A stretch of DNA of 64,000 nucleotides from Nonomuraea candida (GCF_000725485.1 NZ_JOAG01000012.1:276413-340412), one strand, 5' to 3'. Positions 37,246 to 46,347 are shown, numbered from the stretch's first letter. Numbers and translations: made by a program. The notes: a model not told the origin generated them from the letters alone.

Positions 37246-38700
37246 ATGAGCGGTGACCTGTACAGACTGGCGATGACGGTGCTCCACCCGGGGTTCGACG
37301 GAACCTCCGCCCCCGACTGGCTGCGCCGGGCGCTGGGCGAGGGTCTCGGCGGCGTGGTCCTGTTCGCCCGCAACGCCGTCAGCCCACGGCTGGTGCGCCA
37401 GATCCGGGCGGAGCACCCCGGCACCGTCGTGGCGATCGACGAGGAGGGCGGCGCCGTCACCCGGCTGGAGGTCGTGGCCGGCAGCTCCTTCCCCGGCAAC
37501 CGGGCGCTGGGCGTGGTGGACGACGTGGACCTCACCGAGCAGGTGGGCCGCCAGATCGGCAGGATGCTCGCGGACGCCGACATCACCCTCGACTACGCCC
37601 CCTCCGCCGACGTGAACGCCAACCCGGCCAACCCGGTCATCGGCGTGCGCTCGTTCGGCCCCGACCCGGAGCTGGTCGCCCGGCACACCGTCGCCTACGT
37701 CAAGGGCGTGCAGGGCGCGGGCGTGGCCGCCTGCGCCAAGCACTTCCCCGGCCACGGTGACACTGTCACCGACTCCCACCTGGCGCTGCCGACCGTGCAC
37801 GCCTCGCGCGAGGTGCTCGCCGGACGCGACCTGCCGCCGTTCCGGGCCGCGATCGCCGCCGGGGTGCGCTCGATCATGTCCGGCCACCTGCTCGTGCCCG
37901 CGCTCGATCCGGCGATGCCCGCGACGCTCAGCCGTACCGTGATGACCGAGCTGCTGAGGGGCGAGCTCGGGTTCGACGGGATGCTGGTCACCGACGCGAT
38001 CGAGATGCGGGCGGTGGCCGCCATGTTCTCCCCCGGCGAGATCGCCGTGCGCGCGCTCGCCGCCGGCGTGGACGCCATCTGCCTCGGCCTGACCACCGAG
38101 GACGGCCTGCGCGAGATCGTCGCGACGATCGTGGCCGCCGTGCGCGACGGCAGCCTGCCCGAGGAGCGGCTGGCCGAGGCGGCCGGACGGGTGCGGGCGC
38201 TGTCCGACTGGCACGCCGGCCGCGCCGAGCTGCGCGAGCGGGCCCGCGCCGACATCGACGAGGGCGTGGGCCTGCGCGCCGCCCGCGCCGCGCTGACCAC
38301 GACCGGCACCGCCGTCCTGGACCGCGCGCCCCTGGTCGTCGAGGTCAACACCCGGCTCAACCAGGCCGTGGACCCCGGCGTCGTGACCGGGCTCGCCGCC
38401 GCCCTGGCCGCCCTGCTGCCCAACACCGAACGGGTGCGCATGGAGCGGGAGGGCGAGCTGCCCGCGTTCGACGACCGGCCGGTGGTGCTGGTCGTGCACG
38501 ACGCCGCCCGGCACGCCTGGGTGCGTGACACCGTGGCCAAGGCCCTGGCCGCGCGGCCCGACCTGATCGTGGTGGACACCGGCATCCCCGCGCCGCCCGA
38601 CGGCGACACCCAAGGCGCCGCTCACAGCGTCACCCACATCGCCACGCACGGCATCTCCCGCGTGTCCGCCCAGGCCGCGGCCGAATGGCTGGTGCGATGA
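37246..38700 (+). CDS. nagZ: GH3 beta-N-acetylglucosaminidase (NagZ-like)
   Basis: Hydrolyses terminal beta-GlcNAc, typically from muropeptides in peptidoglycan recycling. It is 484 aa with no signal peptide, so probably cytosolic. Motifs: AIDEEGG at about 63-69, the NagZ-specific KHFPGHGDT at 165-173 with the acid/base His/Asp dyad, and nucleophile Asp250 in VTDAIEM. A C-terminal domain (about 360-484) as in Gram-positive NagZ follows. The second ATG (37246) is 8 bases from GAAGGA; an ATG six bases earlier is too close. Its stop overlaps the regulator's ATG. Confidence 0.9.
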   Translation: MSGDLYRLAMTVLHPGFDGTSAPDWLRRALGEGLGGVVLFARNAVSPRLVRQIRAEHPGTVVAIDEEGGAVTRLEVVAGSSFPGNRALGVVDDVDLTEQVGRQIGRMLADADITLDYAPSADVNANPANPVIGVRSFGPDPELVARHTVAYVKGVQGAGVAACAKHFPGHGDTVTDSHLALPTVHASREVLAGRDLPPFRAAIAAGVRSIMSGHLLVPALDPAMPATLSRTVMTELLRGELGFDGMLVTDAIEMRAVAAMFSPGEIAVRALAAGVDAICLGLTTEDGLREIVATIVAAVRDGSLPEERLAEAAGRVRALSDWHAGRAELRERARADIDEGVGLRAARAALTTTGTAVLDRAPLVVEVNTRLNQAVDPGVVTGLAAALAALLPNTERVRMEREGELPAFDDRPVVLVVHDAARHAWVRDTVAKALAARPDLIVVDTGIPAPPDGDTQGAAHSVTHIATHGISRVSAQAAAEWLVR

Positions 38701-39557
38701 GCGTCGAGCCCGCCAACCCGGTCGCCGCCGTGCGCGCCGTGCTGCCCTCGCTGACCCCGGCGGCGCAGTCCATCGCCCGGCTCATCCTGGACGATCCCGG
38801 GCTGGTCGTGCGGAGCACGATCACCGAGTTCAGCGCGGTGTCGGGGACGAGCGAGGCGACGATCGTGCGCACGGCGCGGGCGCTGGGCTTCTCCGGCTAC
38901 TCCCAGCTCCGCTTCGCGCTGGCCGCGGCCGTGGCCAAGGAGCCCGAGCGGCTGGTGCCGGGCGACCTCGCCCCCGACGACCCGCTCACCGACGTGATCG
39001 CCAAGGTGGCGCGGGCCGAGTCCGAGGCGCTGGCCGACACCGCCGCCCAGCTCGACCCCGACCGGCTCGACGAGGTCGTCACGGCGATCTCGGAGGCGCG
39101 GCGGGTGGACGTGTACGGCGTGGCGGCCTCGGGGCTGGTGGCGGCGGACATGTCGCAGAAGCTGCTGCGCATCGGGCTGTCCAGCCATCCCTTCAGCGAC
39201 GCCCACCTGGCGCTGACCAGCGCGGCGCTGCTGCGGGAAGGCGACGTGGCGGTGGCCATCAGTTGCGGCGGCGAGACGCCCGACGTGCTGGTGCCCGCCC
39301 ACACGGCGGCCGAGGCGGGCGCGGTGATCGTGGGCATCACGAACAACCCGCGGTCGTCGCTGGCCGGGCTGGCGCACCACACGCTGGTGTCGGCGGGGCG
39401 CGAGACGGCCTTCCGGCCCGGGGCGCTGGCCAGCCGGATCAGCCAGCTGCTGATCGTGGACTGCATCTTCGTGGGGCTGGCGCAGCGCCGCTACGACACG
39501 GCGGACGCCGCCATCCGCGCCACCCGCGCCGCCATCGCCCGCTACCACCATCACTGA
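38697..39557 (+). CDS. MurR/RpiR-family regulator
   Basis: A 286-aa regulator. The N-terminal HTH_6 domain (about 1-80; SEATIVRTARALGFSGYSQLRF) is followed by a SIS sugar-phosphate-binding domain (about 115-260; VYGVAASG, ISCGGETPDVL). The ATG overlaps the nagZ stop (ATGA), so both are one unit. Family members sense MurNAc-6-phosphate or similar and repress amino-sugar genes, which fits the nagZ/GHL10 neighbours. The operator candidate lies upstream of nagZ. Confidence 0.88.
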   Translation: MSVEPANPVAAVRAVLPSLTPAAQSIARLILDDPGLVVRSTITEFSAVSGTSEATIVRTARALGFSGYSQLRFALAAAVAKEPERLVPGDLAPDDPLTDVIAKVARAESEALADTAAQLDPDRLDEVVTAISEARRVDVYGVAASGLVAADMSQKLLRIGLSSHPFSDAHLALTSAALLREGDVAVAISCGGETPDVLVPAHTAAEAGAVIVGITNNPRSSLAGLAHHTLVSAGRETAFRPGALASRISQLLIVDCIFVGLAQRRYDTADAAIRATRAAIARYHHH

Positions 39558-39596
39558 CATCCGGCCGCCCGCCCGCCCGGACGGGGGCCGGGCGGG

Positions 39597-41057
39597 TCAG
39601 AACGGGTGGGGGGCGATGTCGCCCTGCATCGTGACCCACTGCGTCTCGGTGAAGGCGGCCACGTTGGCGCCGGTCCCGCCGAAGCGGGTGCCCGTGCCGG
39701 AGGCGCCGACCCCGCCGAACGGGGCCACCGCCTCGTCGTCCACCGTCTGGTCGTTGATGTGCACGATCCCCGTCGGCACCAGGTCCGCCAGGGCGAGCCC
39801 CCTCATCACGTCCCGGGTCAGGATGCCCAGCGACAGCCCGTACTCGCTGTCGCGGGCCAGCGCCGCCGCCTCCTCCAGCGTCGAGAACGTCGTCACGGGC
39901 GCCACCGGCCCGAACACCTCCTCCGCGTACGCGGGCGCGCCCGCCGGCACCCCCGCCAGCACCGTCGGCCGGTAGAACAGCCCCTCGTACGTGCCGCCGG
40001 CCGCCAGCCGCGCCCCCGCCGACACGCTCTCGGTGACCAGCCGGTGCACCCGGTCCCGCTGCCCGGCGTCGATGAGCGGGCCGAGCGCGACCTGCCCGGT
40101 GGCGGGGTCGCCGACCGGCAGGCCGGTGGCCTTGGCGGCCAGGCGGTCCACGTACTCCTCGGCCACGGCCTCGTGCACCAGGTGCCGGCCCGCGGTCATG
40201 CAGATCTGCCCCTGGTGGAAGAAGGACGCCCACGCGCCCGCCGACGCCGCCGGGCCGAGATCGGCGTCGTCGAGGACCACGAGCGCCGAGTTGCCGCCCA
40301 GCTCCAGGTGCACCCGCTTGAGCAGGCGCCCCGCCGCCTCGCCGACCTTGCGCCCGGCGGCCGTGGAGCCGGTGAAGGAGATCACGGGGATGTTCGGGTC
40401 TTCGACCAGGGCCCGGCCGGCCTCGGGGCCGCCGGGCAGCACGTGCAGCAGGCCGCCGGGCAGGCCGGCCTCCTCGAAGACGCGGGCGACGGCGTACCCG
40501 CCGCAGACGGCCGTGCGCTGGTCCGGCTTGAACACCACCGCGTTGCCCAGCGCCAGGGCCGGGGCGACCGACCTGATGCCGAGGATGAGGGGGAAGTTGA
40601 ACGGCGCGATCACGCCCACGACCCCGACCGGCACCCGCCGCGAGAAGCTGAGCCGCCTGCGCGCCGTGGGCAGCAGCTCGCCGAGCGGCTGCGAGGCCAG
40701 CGCCGCCGCCTCGTAACACTCCTGCGCCGCCACGTGCGTCTCGAACGCGGCCTTGCCCGGCACGCCGCCCGACTCGCGCACGATCCAGTCCTGGATCTCC
40801 TGGGCGTGCTCCTCGAACAGCCGCCCGGCCCGCCGCAGCAGCGCGGCCCGCTCCTCGTACGGCGTCGCGGCCCAGGCCGGCTGCTCCCGCCGGGCGCGTA
40901 CGGCGGCCGCCGCCACGTCGCCGGGGCCCGCGACGCCGGCCCGGCCGAGCTCGGCCCCGGTCGCGGGCTCGACGACGGGCGCGTCACCGGCCCGCGAGGC
41001 CGTCCAGCCGCCGTCGAAGATCGAGCCCGTCCAGATCTTGGGGTCCAGGAACGTCAT
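39597..41057 (-). CDS. Benzaldehyde dehydrogenase-type aldehyde dehydrogenase
   Basis: NAD(P)-dependent oxidation of an aromatic aldehyde to the acid, 486 aa. PFNFPLILG and FTGSTAAGRKVGE bind the cofactor, the catalytic Glu is in LELGGNS and the nucleophilic Cys in GQICMTAGR. The N-terminal SIFDGGWTA block and overall pattern match XylC/MdlD-like enzymes. The ATG follows GAGGAGG by 5 bases and lies 9 bases after the decarboxylase stop, so the two should be translated together. It would take the benzaldehyde made by that decarboxylase to benzoate. Confidence 0.85.
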   Translation of the reverse strand: MTFLDPKIWTGSIFDGGWTASRAGDAPVVEPATGAELGRAGVAGPGDVAAAAVRARREQPAWAATPYEERAALLRRAGRLFEEHAQEIQDWIVRESGGVPGKAAFETHVAAQECYEAAALASQPLGELLPTARRRLSFSRRVPVGVVGVIAPFNFPLILGIRSVAPALALGNAVVFKPDQRTAVCGGYAVARVFEEAGLPGGLLHVLPGGPEAGRALVEDPNIPVISFTGSTAAGRKVGEAAGRLLKRVHLELGGNSALVVLDDADLGPAASAGAWASFFHQGQICMTAGRHLVHEAVAEEYVDRLAAKATGLPVGDPATGQVALGPLIDAGQRDRVHRLVTESVSAGARLAAGGTYEGLFYRPTVLAGVPAGAPAYAEEVFGPVAPVTTFSTLEEAAALARDSEYGLSLGILTRDVMRGLALADLVPTGIVHINDQTVDDEAVAPFGGVGASGTGTRFGGTGANVAAFTETQWVTMQGDIAPHPF

Positions 41058-41066
41058 GGTGCCTCC

Positions 41067-42731
41067 TCAGGGCTGGAATTCCGGGTCCACGCCCACCACC
41101 ACGTTCAGCAGCAGGGGGCTCTCGCGGGTGGCGAGCGTGGGCATGACCTCGTCGAGCGCCGCCGCCAGGTCGCCCGTGGACTCGACCCGGACGGCGGGGC
41201 AGCCGAGCGATCTCGCCAGGGCGGCCAGGTCCACCTCCGTGAACGGCGGCCACGGCGCCGCGCCGCCGCCGTGCCGGTCGGCCAGGCGGTCCATGACCGC
41301 GTACCGGCCGTTGGCGAGCACCACGAACAGCGCGCCCGCCCGGTAGTGGGCGGCGCTCCACAGGGCGTGCACGCCGTACAGGGCGGAGCCGTCGCCCACG
41401 ACGGCGACGACGGGCCGGTCCGGCAGCGCCATCCGCAGGCCCACGGCGGCGGGCACGCCGAAGCCCAGCCCGCCCATGGCCGCCGACACGAAGCCCAGCG
41501 AGGTCCTGGCGGGCACGAGCCGGTGCAGGTCGGGGCGGGAGGACGGCGTCTCCTCGACGAGGGCGGCGTCGCGCGGCAACCGGGCGGCCAGCTCCCGCAA
41601 CACGTCGGCGGGCCGCAACGGCACCCCCTCCGCCGGTGGCTCGCCTCCAGCGGGCGGCGCGTCGGCGGGCGGCGCGTCGGCGGGCGGCGCGTCGGCGGGC
41701 GGCGCGTCGGCGGGCTCTGGGCCGGTGGGTTCTGGGCCGGTGGGTTCTGGGCCGGGGGGCAGGAGGGTGGTCAGGTGGGTGCAGACGGCCTCGGGGGAGG
41801 CGAGGCAGGCCAGGTCGGCCGGGCTGCGATGGGCCACCGAGGGGTCGTCCGTGACGAGCGCGACCACGGTGCCCGGCGCGACCAGCGGGCCCGGCGCGTA
41901 CGGGTACTGGCGGAACACCGGCGCCCCCACCACCAGCACCACGTCGAAGGGCCGCAGCCGCTCCCGCAGCCGGCCCCGGTCGGCGGGCAGCACGCCACGG
42001 TACTGGGGATGGTCCTGCGGGAACCCGGCCCGCCCGCCGAACGACTCCTGGAACACCGGGCATCCCAGCCGCTCGGCCAGCCCGACCAGCGCGTCCCAGC
42101 CGGCGCCCACGCCCGCCCCGGCCACGATCGCCGGCCTGCGCGCCCCGGCCAGCAGCTCCACCAGCGGCGCGAGGTCGCCGGAGGACACGCCGGCGGGCCG
42201 CAGCAGCCGGGCGGGCGCCGCCATGGTCTCCTCCTCGAAGGGCGCCGCCCAGTCGTCCATCGGCACCACGACCAGCGCGGGCCCCCCGAACGTGACCGCC
42301 TCGTGCACGGCCCTGGCCACCGCGCCGGGCACGTCCTGGGCCCGTACGGGCTGGTCGACGCGTACCGGGTAGTCGCCCGCCAGCCCGGCCAGCCGCCCGG
42401 CCAGGAACGGCTCCAGCGCCAGGTGCCGCCGGTCCTGCTGGCCGACGATCACCACCAGCGGCGCCCGGTTCTCCCTGGCGGTGGCCAGCGCGCCGACGGC
42501 GTTGCCCAGCCCGGCCGTGGTGTGCAGGACGACCGGCGCGGGGGCCGCGCGCCCGATCGCCCAGCCGGTCGCCATGCCGACCACGGACCCCTCGTGCAGG
42601 GCCAGCACGAACCGCAGGTCGCCGGGCAGCCCGGTGAGCAGCGGGACCTCGGTCGAGCCGGGGTTGCCGAAGATCGTGGTCATGCCGTGGCGGCGCAGCA
42701 CGCCGAAGACGGCGTCCCTGACGGTCCTCAT
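41067..42731 (-). CDS. Benzoylformate decarboxylase-like ThDP enzyme
   Basis: Thiamine-diphosphate enzyme expected to decarboxylate an aryl-glyoxylate, 554 aa. Ser26 (NPGST), Glu47 (LALHEG) and His70 (LHTTAG) align by number with the Pseudomonas putida enzyme. ThDP/Mg binding GDGSALYGVHALW is present late. Two oddities: the position of catalytic His281 appears to be Tyr276 (context FRQYPY), and the interdomain linker (about 324-363) is expanded with Pro/Ala/Asp repeats from two 15-bp DNA repeats. The ATG at 42731 follows GAGGGGG. Substrate may differ from benzoylformate. Confidence 0.8.
   Translation of the reverse strand: MRTVRDAVFGVLRRHGMTTIFGNPGSTEVPLLTGLPGDLRFVLALHEGSVVGMATGWAIGRAAPAPVVLHTTAGLGNAVGALATARENRAPLVVIVGQQDRRHLALEPFLAGRLAGLAGDYPVRVDQPVRAQDVPGAVARAVHEAVTFGGPALVVVPMDDWAAPFEEETMAAPARLLRPAGVSSGDLAPLVELLAGARRPAIVAGAGVGAGWDALVGLAERLGCPVFQESFGGRAGFPQDHPQYRGVLPADRGRLRERLRPFDVVLVVGAPVFRQYPYAPGPLVAPGTVVALVTDDPSVAHRSPADLACLASPEAVCTHLTTLLPPGPEPTGPEPTGPEPADAPPADAPPADAPPADAPPAGGEPPAEGVPLRPADVLRELAARLPRDAALVEETPSSRPDLHRLVPARTSLGFVSAAMGGLGFGVPAAVGLRMALPDRPVVAVVGDGSALYGVHALWSAAHYRAGALFVVLANGRYAVMDRLADRHGGGAAPWPPFTEVDLAALARSLGCPAVRVESTGDLAAALDEVMPTLATRESPLLLNVVVGVDPEFQP
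41640..41760. repeat. 15-bp intragenic repeats in the decarboxylase linker
   Basis: About four copies of GCGTCGGCGGGCGGC (encoding Ala-Asp-Ala-Pro-Pro on the minus strand) are followed by about three copies of GGGCCGGTGGGTTCT (Pro-Glu-Pro-Thr-Gly). In frame, so they only lengthen the linker. Confidence 0.85.
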
Positions 42732-42771
42732 GCCGCCCCCTCGCGCGGCCGGCGGCCCACGGCGCGGCCGG

Positions 42772-42852
42772 CGGTCGTCATGACGTCCCGAGCACGCATG
42801 GCCTGGCCGGCGGTCGTCATGGCGTCCCCCGGGCGTCGTCATGGTGTGCCCT
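42772..42852. repeat. Diverged copies of GTCGTCATGNNGTCCC around a stop codon
   Basis: Three imperfect copies at about 42775, 42813 and 42834. The middle copy contains the stop codon of the ABC ATPase gene (42817-42819). Spacing is irregular, but the same stop-region duplication pattern is seen. Confidence 0.55.
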
Positions 42853-43608
42853 GGCGCGCTGGATCTGCCGGTAGACGTGGCCGCGCAGCTCGCCGAAGCG
42901 GGGCAGTGAGCGCGTCGTGAGCTGGTCGCGGGCGGCCGGCAGGTCGATTTTCAGGTCCTCCATGACCGTGGTGGGCGACGCGGACAGCACGACGACGCGC
43001 TGCCCGAGGTAGACGGCCTCGTCGATGTCGTGGGTGACGAACAGCACGGTCATCCCCAGGTCCCGCCAGAGCCGCAGGATCAGGTCCTCCAGGTCCGCCC
43101 GGGTCTGGGCGTCCACGGCGGCGAACGGCTCGTCCATGAGCAGCACCTTCGGCTCGTACGCCACCGCCCTGGCGATCGCCACCCGCTGCTGCATCCCGCC
43201 GGAGAGCTGCCACGGATGCGCGTCGGCCGCGTCCGCCAGCCCGACCGCGTCCAGGGAGCCGGCGACCAGCGCGCGCCGCCGGCCGGCCGGCAGCCCCTTC
43301 TCCTTCAGCGGCAGCTCCACGTTCTGGCGCACGGTCATCCAGGGGAACAGGCTGCGGCCGTACTCCTGGAAGACCACGGCCGTGCCCGGCGGCGGCCCGG
43401 TCACGCGCCGGCCGTCCACCGCCACCTCGCCGCCGCTGACCGGCAGCAGCCCGGCCACCGCGCGCAGCAGCGTGGTCTTGCCGCAGCCGGACGGGCCGAC
43501 GACGCAGACCAGCTCCCCGGCGGCGACGCTCAGCGTGACCGAGGCGATGGCCTCGACGTGGCGGCCCCGGCCGTCGTACACCTTGCGCAGGTCGTGGATC
43601 TCAAGCAC
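42817..43608 (-). CDS. Nitrate/sulfonate/taurine-type ABC transporter ATPase
   Basis: ATPase of a SsuB/TauB-like importer, about 263 aa. Walker A GPSGCGKTT, Q-loop VVFQEYGRSLFPW, signature LSGGMQQRVAIARA, Walker B VLLMDEPFAAVD and the THD switch are intact. The GTG at 43608 has GGAG six bases upstream; the GTG at 43620 would overlap the permease by 20 bases and has a poorer RBS. It is the last transporter gene, followed after 85 bases by the decarboxylase. Confidence 0.9.
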   Translation of the reverse strand: MLEIHDLRKVYDGRGRHVEAIASVTLSVAAGELVCVVGPSGCGKTTLLRAVAGLLPVSGGEVAVDGRRVTGPPPGTAVVFQEYGRSLFPWMTVRQNVELPLKEKGLPAGRRRALVAGSLDAVGLADAADAHPWQLSGGMQQRVAIARAVAYEPKVLLMDEPFAAVDAQTRADLEDLILRLWRDLGMTVLFVTHDIDEAVYLGQRVVVLSASPTTVMEDLKIDLPAARDQLTTRSLPRFGELRGHVYRQIQRARAHHDDARGTP

Positions 43609-44482
43609 GGGCGGCTCCACTGCCGTGGTACCAGGCCAGCACCCACCGCTCCAGGCGGCGGAAGAGCAGCGACAGCCCGAGCCCCAGCAGCCCGAGCAGG
43701 AGGATGCCGCTCCACATCTCGGCGATCTGGAACTGCCGCTGGAAGAGCACGATCGTGAACCCGAGGCCGCTGGAGCTGGCGAACATCTCGCTGATGACCA
43801 TGAGGATGATGCCGATGGACAGGGCCTGCCGCAGCCCGGTCATGATCTGCGGGCTCGCGCCCCTCAGCACGAACCAGCGCAGCCTGGACATGCCGCTGAT
43901 GCCGTACATGCGGCAGGTGTCGGCGAGCACCTCGTCCAGCGCGCGCACGCCCTCGACGGTGTTGAGCAGGATCGGCCAGACGCAGCCCGAGACGATGACC
44001 AGCACCTTCATCGGGGTGTCGATGCCGGCCAGCAGCATGATCAGCGGCACCAGGACGGGCGGCGGGACGGCGCGGAAGAACTCCAGCACCGGCTCCAGCG
44101 TGGCGCGCAGCCGGGGCGACGACCCGATCGGCACGCCCAGGCCCACGCCGAGCAGCGCGGCCAGCGCGTAGCCAGCCAGCAGCCTGCCGACGCTGGGCAG
44201 CACGTCGTCCAGCAGCCGCGCCGAGAACCAGGTCTCGGCGAAGGCCCGGCCCACGGCGGCCGGGCCGGGCAGGTAGAACGAGCTGCCGCTGACCGCCCAC
44301 CAGAGCAGCACCAGCAGCGCGGGCAGCGCCACCAGGCACACCACCCGCCTGACCGCTCCCAAGACCCGCACGCGGACGCCACCGCCGGGCCGCGCGTCCC
44401 CGGCCGCGCCCGCGCCTCTCACGCGGACGTCTCCGGCCGCCGTGGCGGGCCGCGCGTCTCCGGGCGGTCCGGTGGCGCTCAT
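43601..44482 (-). CDS. ABC importer permease (SsuC/TauC type), second
   Basis: A 293-aa permease with six or so helices and the BPD_transp_1 EAA-type loop (ADTCRMYGISGMSRLRWFVL, about 185-205). The N-terminal 40 residues are Gly/Ala/Arg-rich and low in complexity. The ATG overlaps the preceding permease stop by 4 bases. Two different permeases imply a heterodimeric channel. Confidence 0.88.
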   Translation of the reverse strand: MSATGPPGDARPATAAGDVRVRGAGAAGDARPGGGVRVRVLGAVRRVVCLVALPALLVLLWWAVSGSSFYLPGPAAVGRAFAETWFSARLLDDVLPSVGRLLAGYALAALLGVGLGVPIGSSPRLRATLEPVLEFFRAVPPPVLVPLIMLLAGIDTPMKVLVIVSGCVWPILLNTVEGVRALDEVLADTCRMYGISGMSRLRWFVLRGASPQIMTGLRQALSIGIILMVISEMFASSSGLGFTIVLFQRQFQIAEMWSGILLLGLLGLGLSLLFRRLERWVLAWYHGSGAARA

Positions 44483-45267
44483 GCGGGCACCTCCGAGCGC
44501 ACGGCGGGGTGCCAGGCCAGGACCCGGCGTTCGAGCAGCCGCACGGCGGCGTTCACCGCGATGCCGACCAGCCCGGCCAGCACGATCAGCGCGTACACGG
44601 TGGGCACCGCGCCGCTGCTCTGCGCCACCTGGATCTGCGCGCCCAGGCCGGGGCTGCCGATGACCAGCTCCGCCGTCACCGCCAGGATGAAGGCCACCGC
44701 CGCCGCCAGCCGCAGCCCGGTCATCACGTACGGCAGCGCCGTCGGCCACACCAGGCGCCTGATCCGCGACCAGGCCGACAGCCCGTACGACCGGGCCGTG
44801 TCGGAGGCCACCGGGTCCACGGCCGCCACGCCGTACAGGACCTGGATGAGCACCTGCCAGAACGCCGCGTAGACCACCAGCATCAGCGTCGAGCCGAGCG
44901 ACGGCCCGAACAGCAGCGTGGCCAGCGGCACCAGCGCGACCGACGGGATGGGCCGCAGGAACTCGACGGTCGAGCTCGTCAGCGCGCGCAGCCCCGGCAC
45001 GACGCCGATGACCACCCCGGTCACCACCGCCGCGCCGAACGCCAGCGCCAGGCCGGCCGCCCAGCCGCGCATGGTCTGGCCCAGCGCGATCCACAACCCG
45101 GGCGTGGCCAGCTCCCCGGCCAGCGTGGCGAGGATCCGCGAGGCGGGCGGCAGGAAGCGCTCGTCCACCAGGCCCAGCCTGGGCACGGCCTCCATCAGGA
45201 GCAGCAGGCCGCCGAGCCCGGCGGCGCCGTGCCCCAGCCGGGACCAGGAGCCGTCCGCGCGGGTCAC
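44479..45267 (-). CDS. ABC importer permease (SsuC/TauC type), first
   Basis: A 262-aa permease of the same transporter, with six hydrophobic segments and the EAA loop SDTARSYGLSAWSRIRRLVW (about 155-175). The GTG start overlaps the binding-protein stop (GTGA). A much longer in-frame upstream opening is only a consequence of GC bias. Confidence 0.88.
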   Translation of the reverse strand: MTRADGSWSRLGHGAAGLGGLLLLMEAVPRLGLVDERFLPPASRILATLAGELATPGLWIALGQTMRGWAAGLALAFGAAVVTGVVIGVVPGLRALTSSTVEFLRPIPSVALVPLATLLFGPSLGSTLMLVVYAAFWQVLIQVLYGVAAVDPVASDTARSYGLSAWSRIRRLVWPTALPYVMTGLRLAAAVAFILAVTAELVIGSPGLGAQIQVAQSSGAVPTVYALIVLAGLVGIAVNAAVRLLERRVLAWHPAVRSEVPA

Positions 45268-46244
45268 GGGAGCAGCGCCGAGACGTCGATCCGCTGCTTG
45301 AGCACGCCGTCGCCCAGCGCCAGGTCCGCGATGGTCTGCACGGACGCCCGGTTCACCTCGACCGGCCACTTCGGCAGGTGCATCCGGGCGATCACCTCGG
45401 GCACGATCCTGGTGTACGTCTTCAGCACCTCCCGCACCTCCTCGGGATGCGTGTCGGCGTACTCCAGCGACTTGCGCATCGCCATGGTGAACCGGGTGGT
45501 CAGGCCGGGGTCGGTGCGGCCGGTGGTGAAGTACATGGCCACGGTCAGGTCGGGGGCGGCGTCGGCGAAGTTCCAGGCCACGGGCCGGGCGCCCTGGCTG
45601 ACGGCCTGGCTGACGAACGGCTCGACCACCCAGATGGCGTCCACCTGGCCGCCCAGCAGCGCGGCGGGCGCGTCGGGGAAGGGCAGCTCGACGAACTCGA
45701 TGCCGCCCGGGTCGCCGCCGGCCTTGCGTACGGAGGCGCGTACGGTCGTGTCGCCGATGTTCTTGAGCTGGTTGACCGAGATCTTCCTGCCCGCCAGGTC
45801 CCTGGCCGTCCTGATCGGGCTGTCCGGCCCGACCAGCACCGCGCTGAAGTCCTCGCCCTGCTCGCCGGTGGAGGAGACGCCGTTGGCGACCACCTTCACG
45901 TCCAGCCCCTGCTGCTTGGCGGTCAGCAGCGAGGTGGTGTTGGCGAAGGCGAACTGGAACTGCCCGCTCACGGCCCCGGAGACGGCCGCCGCGCCGCCGG
46001 CGACGGGGGTGATGGTGAGGTCGATCCCCTGCTCGGCGAAGAAGCCCCTGGCCTTGCCGAGGTGGATGGGAGCGGTGTCGACGATGGCGATCACGCCGGC
46101 GTTGACCTTGGTCATTTCCGTGCCGGTCGTTCCCGCGCCGGTCGTTCCCGGGCCCCGGCCGGGCGCGGCCGGCTGGGCGCCGCCGCAGGCGGTGACGAGT
46201 GAGACGGCGAGCGGGACGGCGAGGATCAAGAGAGCGCGACGCAC
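45264..46244 (-). CDS. ABC importer substrate-binding lipoprotein (SsuA/NMT1 type)
   Basis: Receptor for the importer, 326 aa. The signal peptide ends in the lipobox VTAC (Cys about 20), then a Gly/Thr/Pro linker. The body has APIHLGKARGFFAEQGIDL and GQFQFAFANTTSLL, typical of the taurine/nitrate/aromatic-sulfonate receptor family, and ISVNQLKNIGD. The GTG at 46244 follows GAGGAG. First gene of the importer-decarboxylase-dehydrogenase unit. Such receptors also bind aromatic acids, in keeping with the downstream enzymes. Confidence 0.88.
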   Translation of the reverse strand: MRRALLILAVPLAVSLVTACGGAQPAAPGRGPGTTGAGTTGTEMTKVNAGVIAIVDTAPIHLGKARGFFAEQGIDLTITPVAGGAAAVSGAVSGQFQFAFANTTSLLTAKQQGLDVKVVANGVSSTGEQGEDFSAVLVGPDSPIRTARDLAGRKISVNQLKNIGDTTVRASVRKAGGDPGGIEFVELPFPDAPAALLGGQVDAIWVVEPFVSQAVSQGARPVAWNFADAAPDLTVAMYFTTGRTDPGLTTRFTMAMRKSLEYADTHPEEVREVLKTYTRIVPEVIARMHLPKWPVEVNRASVQTIADLALGDGVLKQRIDVSALLP

Positions 46245-46259
46245 GGCTGCTCCTCTTTC

Positions 46260-46276
46260 TGTTCGCTATGCGCACA
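46260..46276. promoter_or_regulatory. IclR-type operator TGTTCGC-TAT-GCGCACA
   Basis: A 17-base inverted repeat (6 of 7 pairs) 16 bases upstream of the binding-protein start and 72 bases before the IclR gene. It resembles GTTCGC-N3-GCGAAC sites typical of the IclR family, so it probably controls both directions. Confidence 0.55.
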
Positions 46277-46347
46277 GGTATTCTCTGGCCGAACAACCCC
46301 GTATCGCGGAAGCTACGCCTTTACCGGCTGCTGTCAAGGGGATCACC

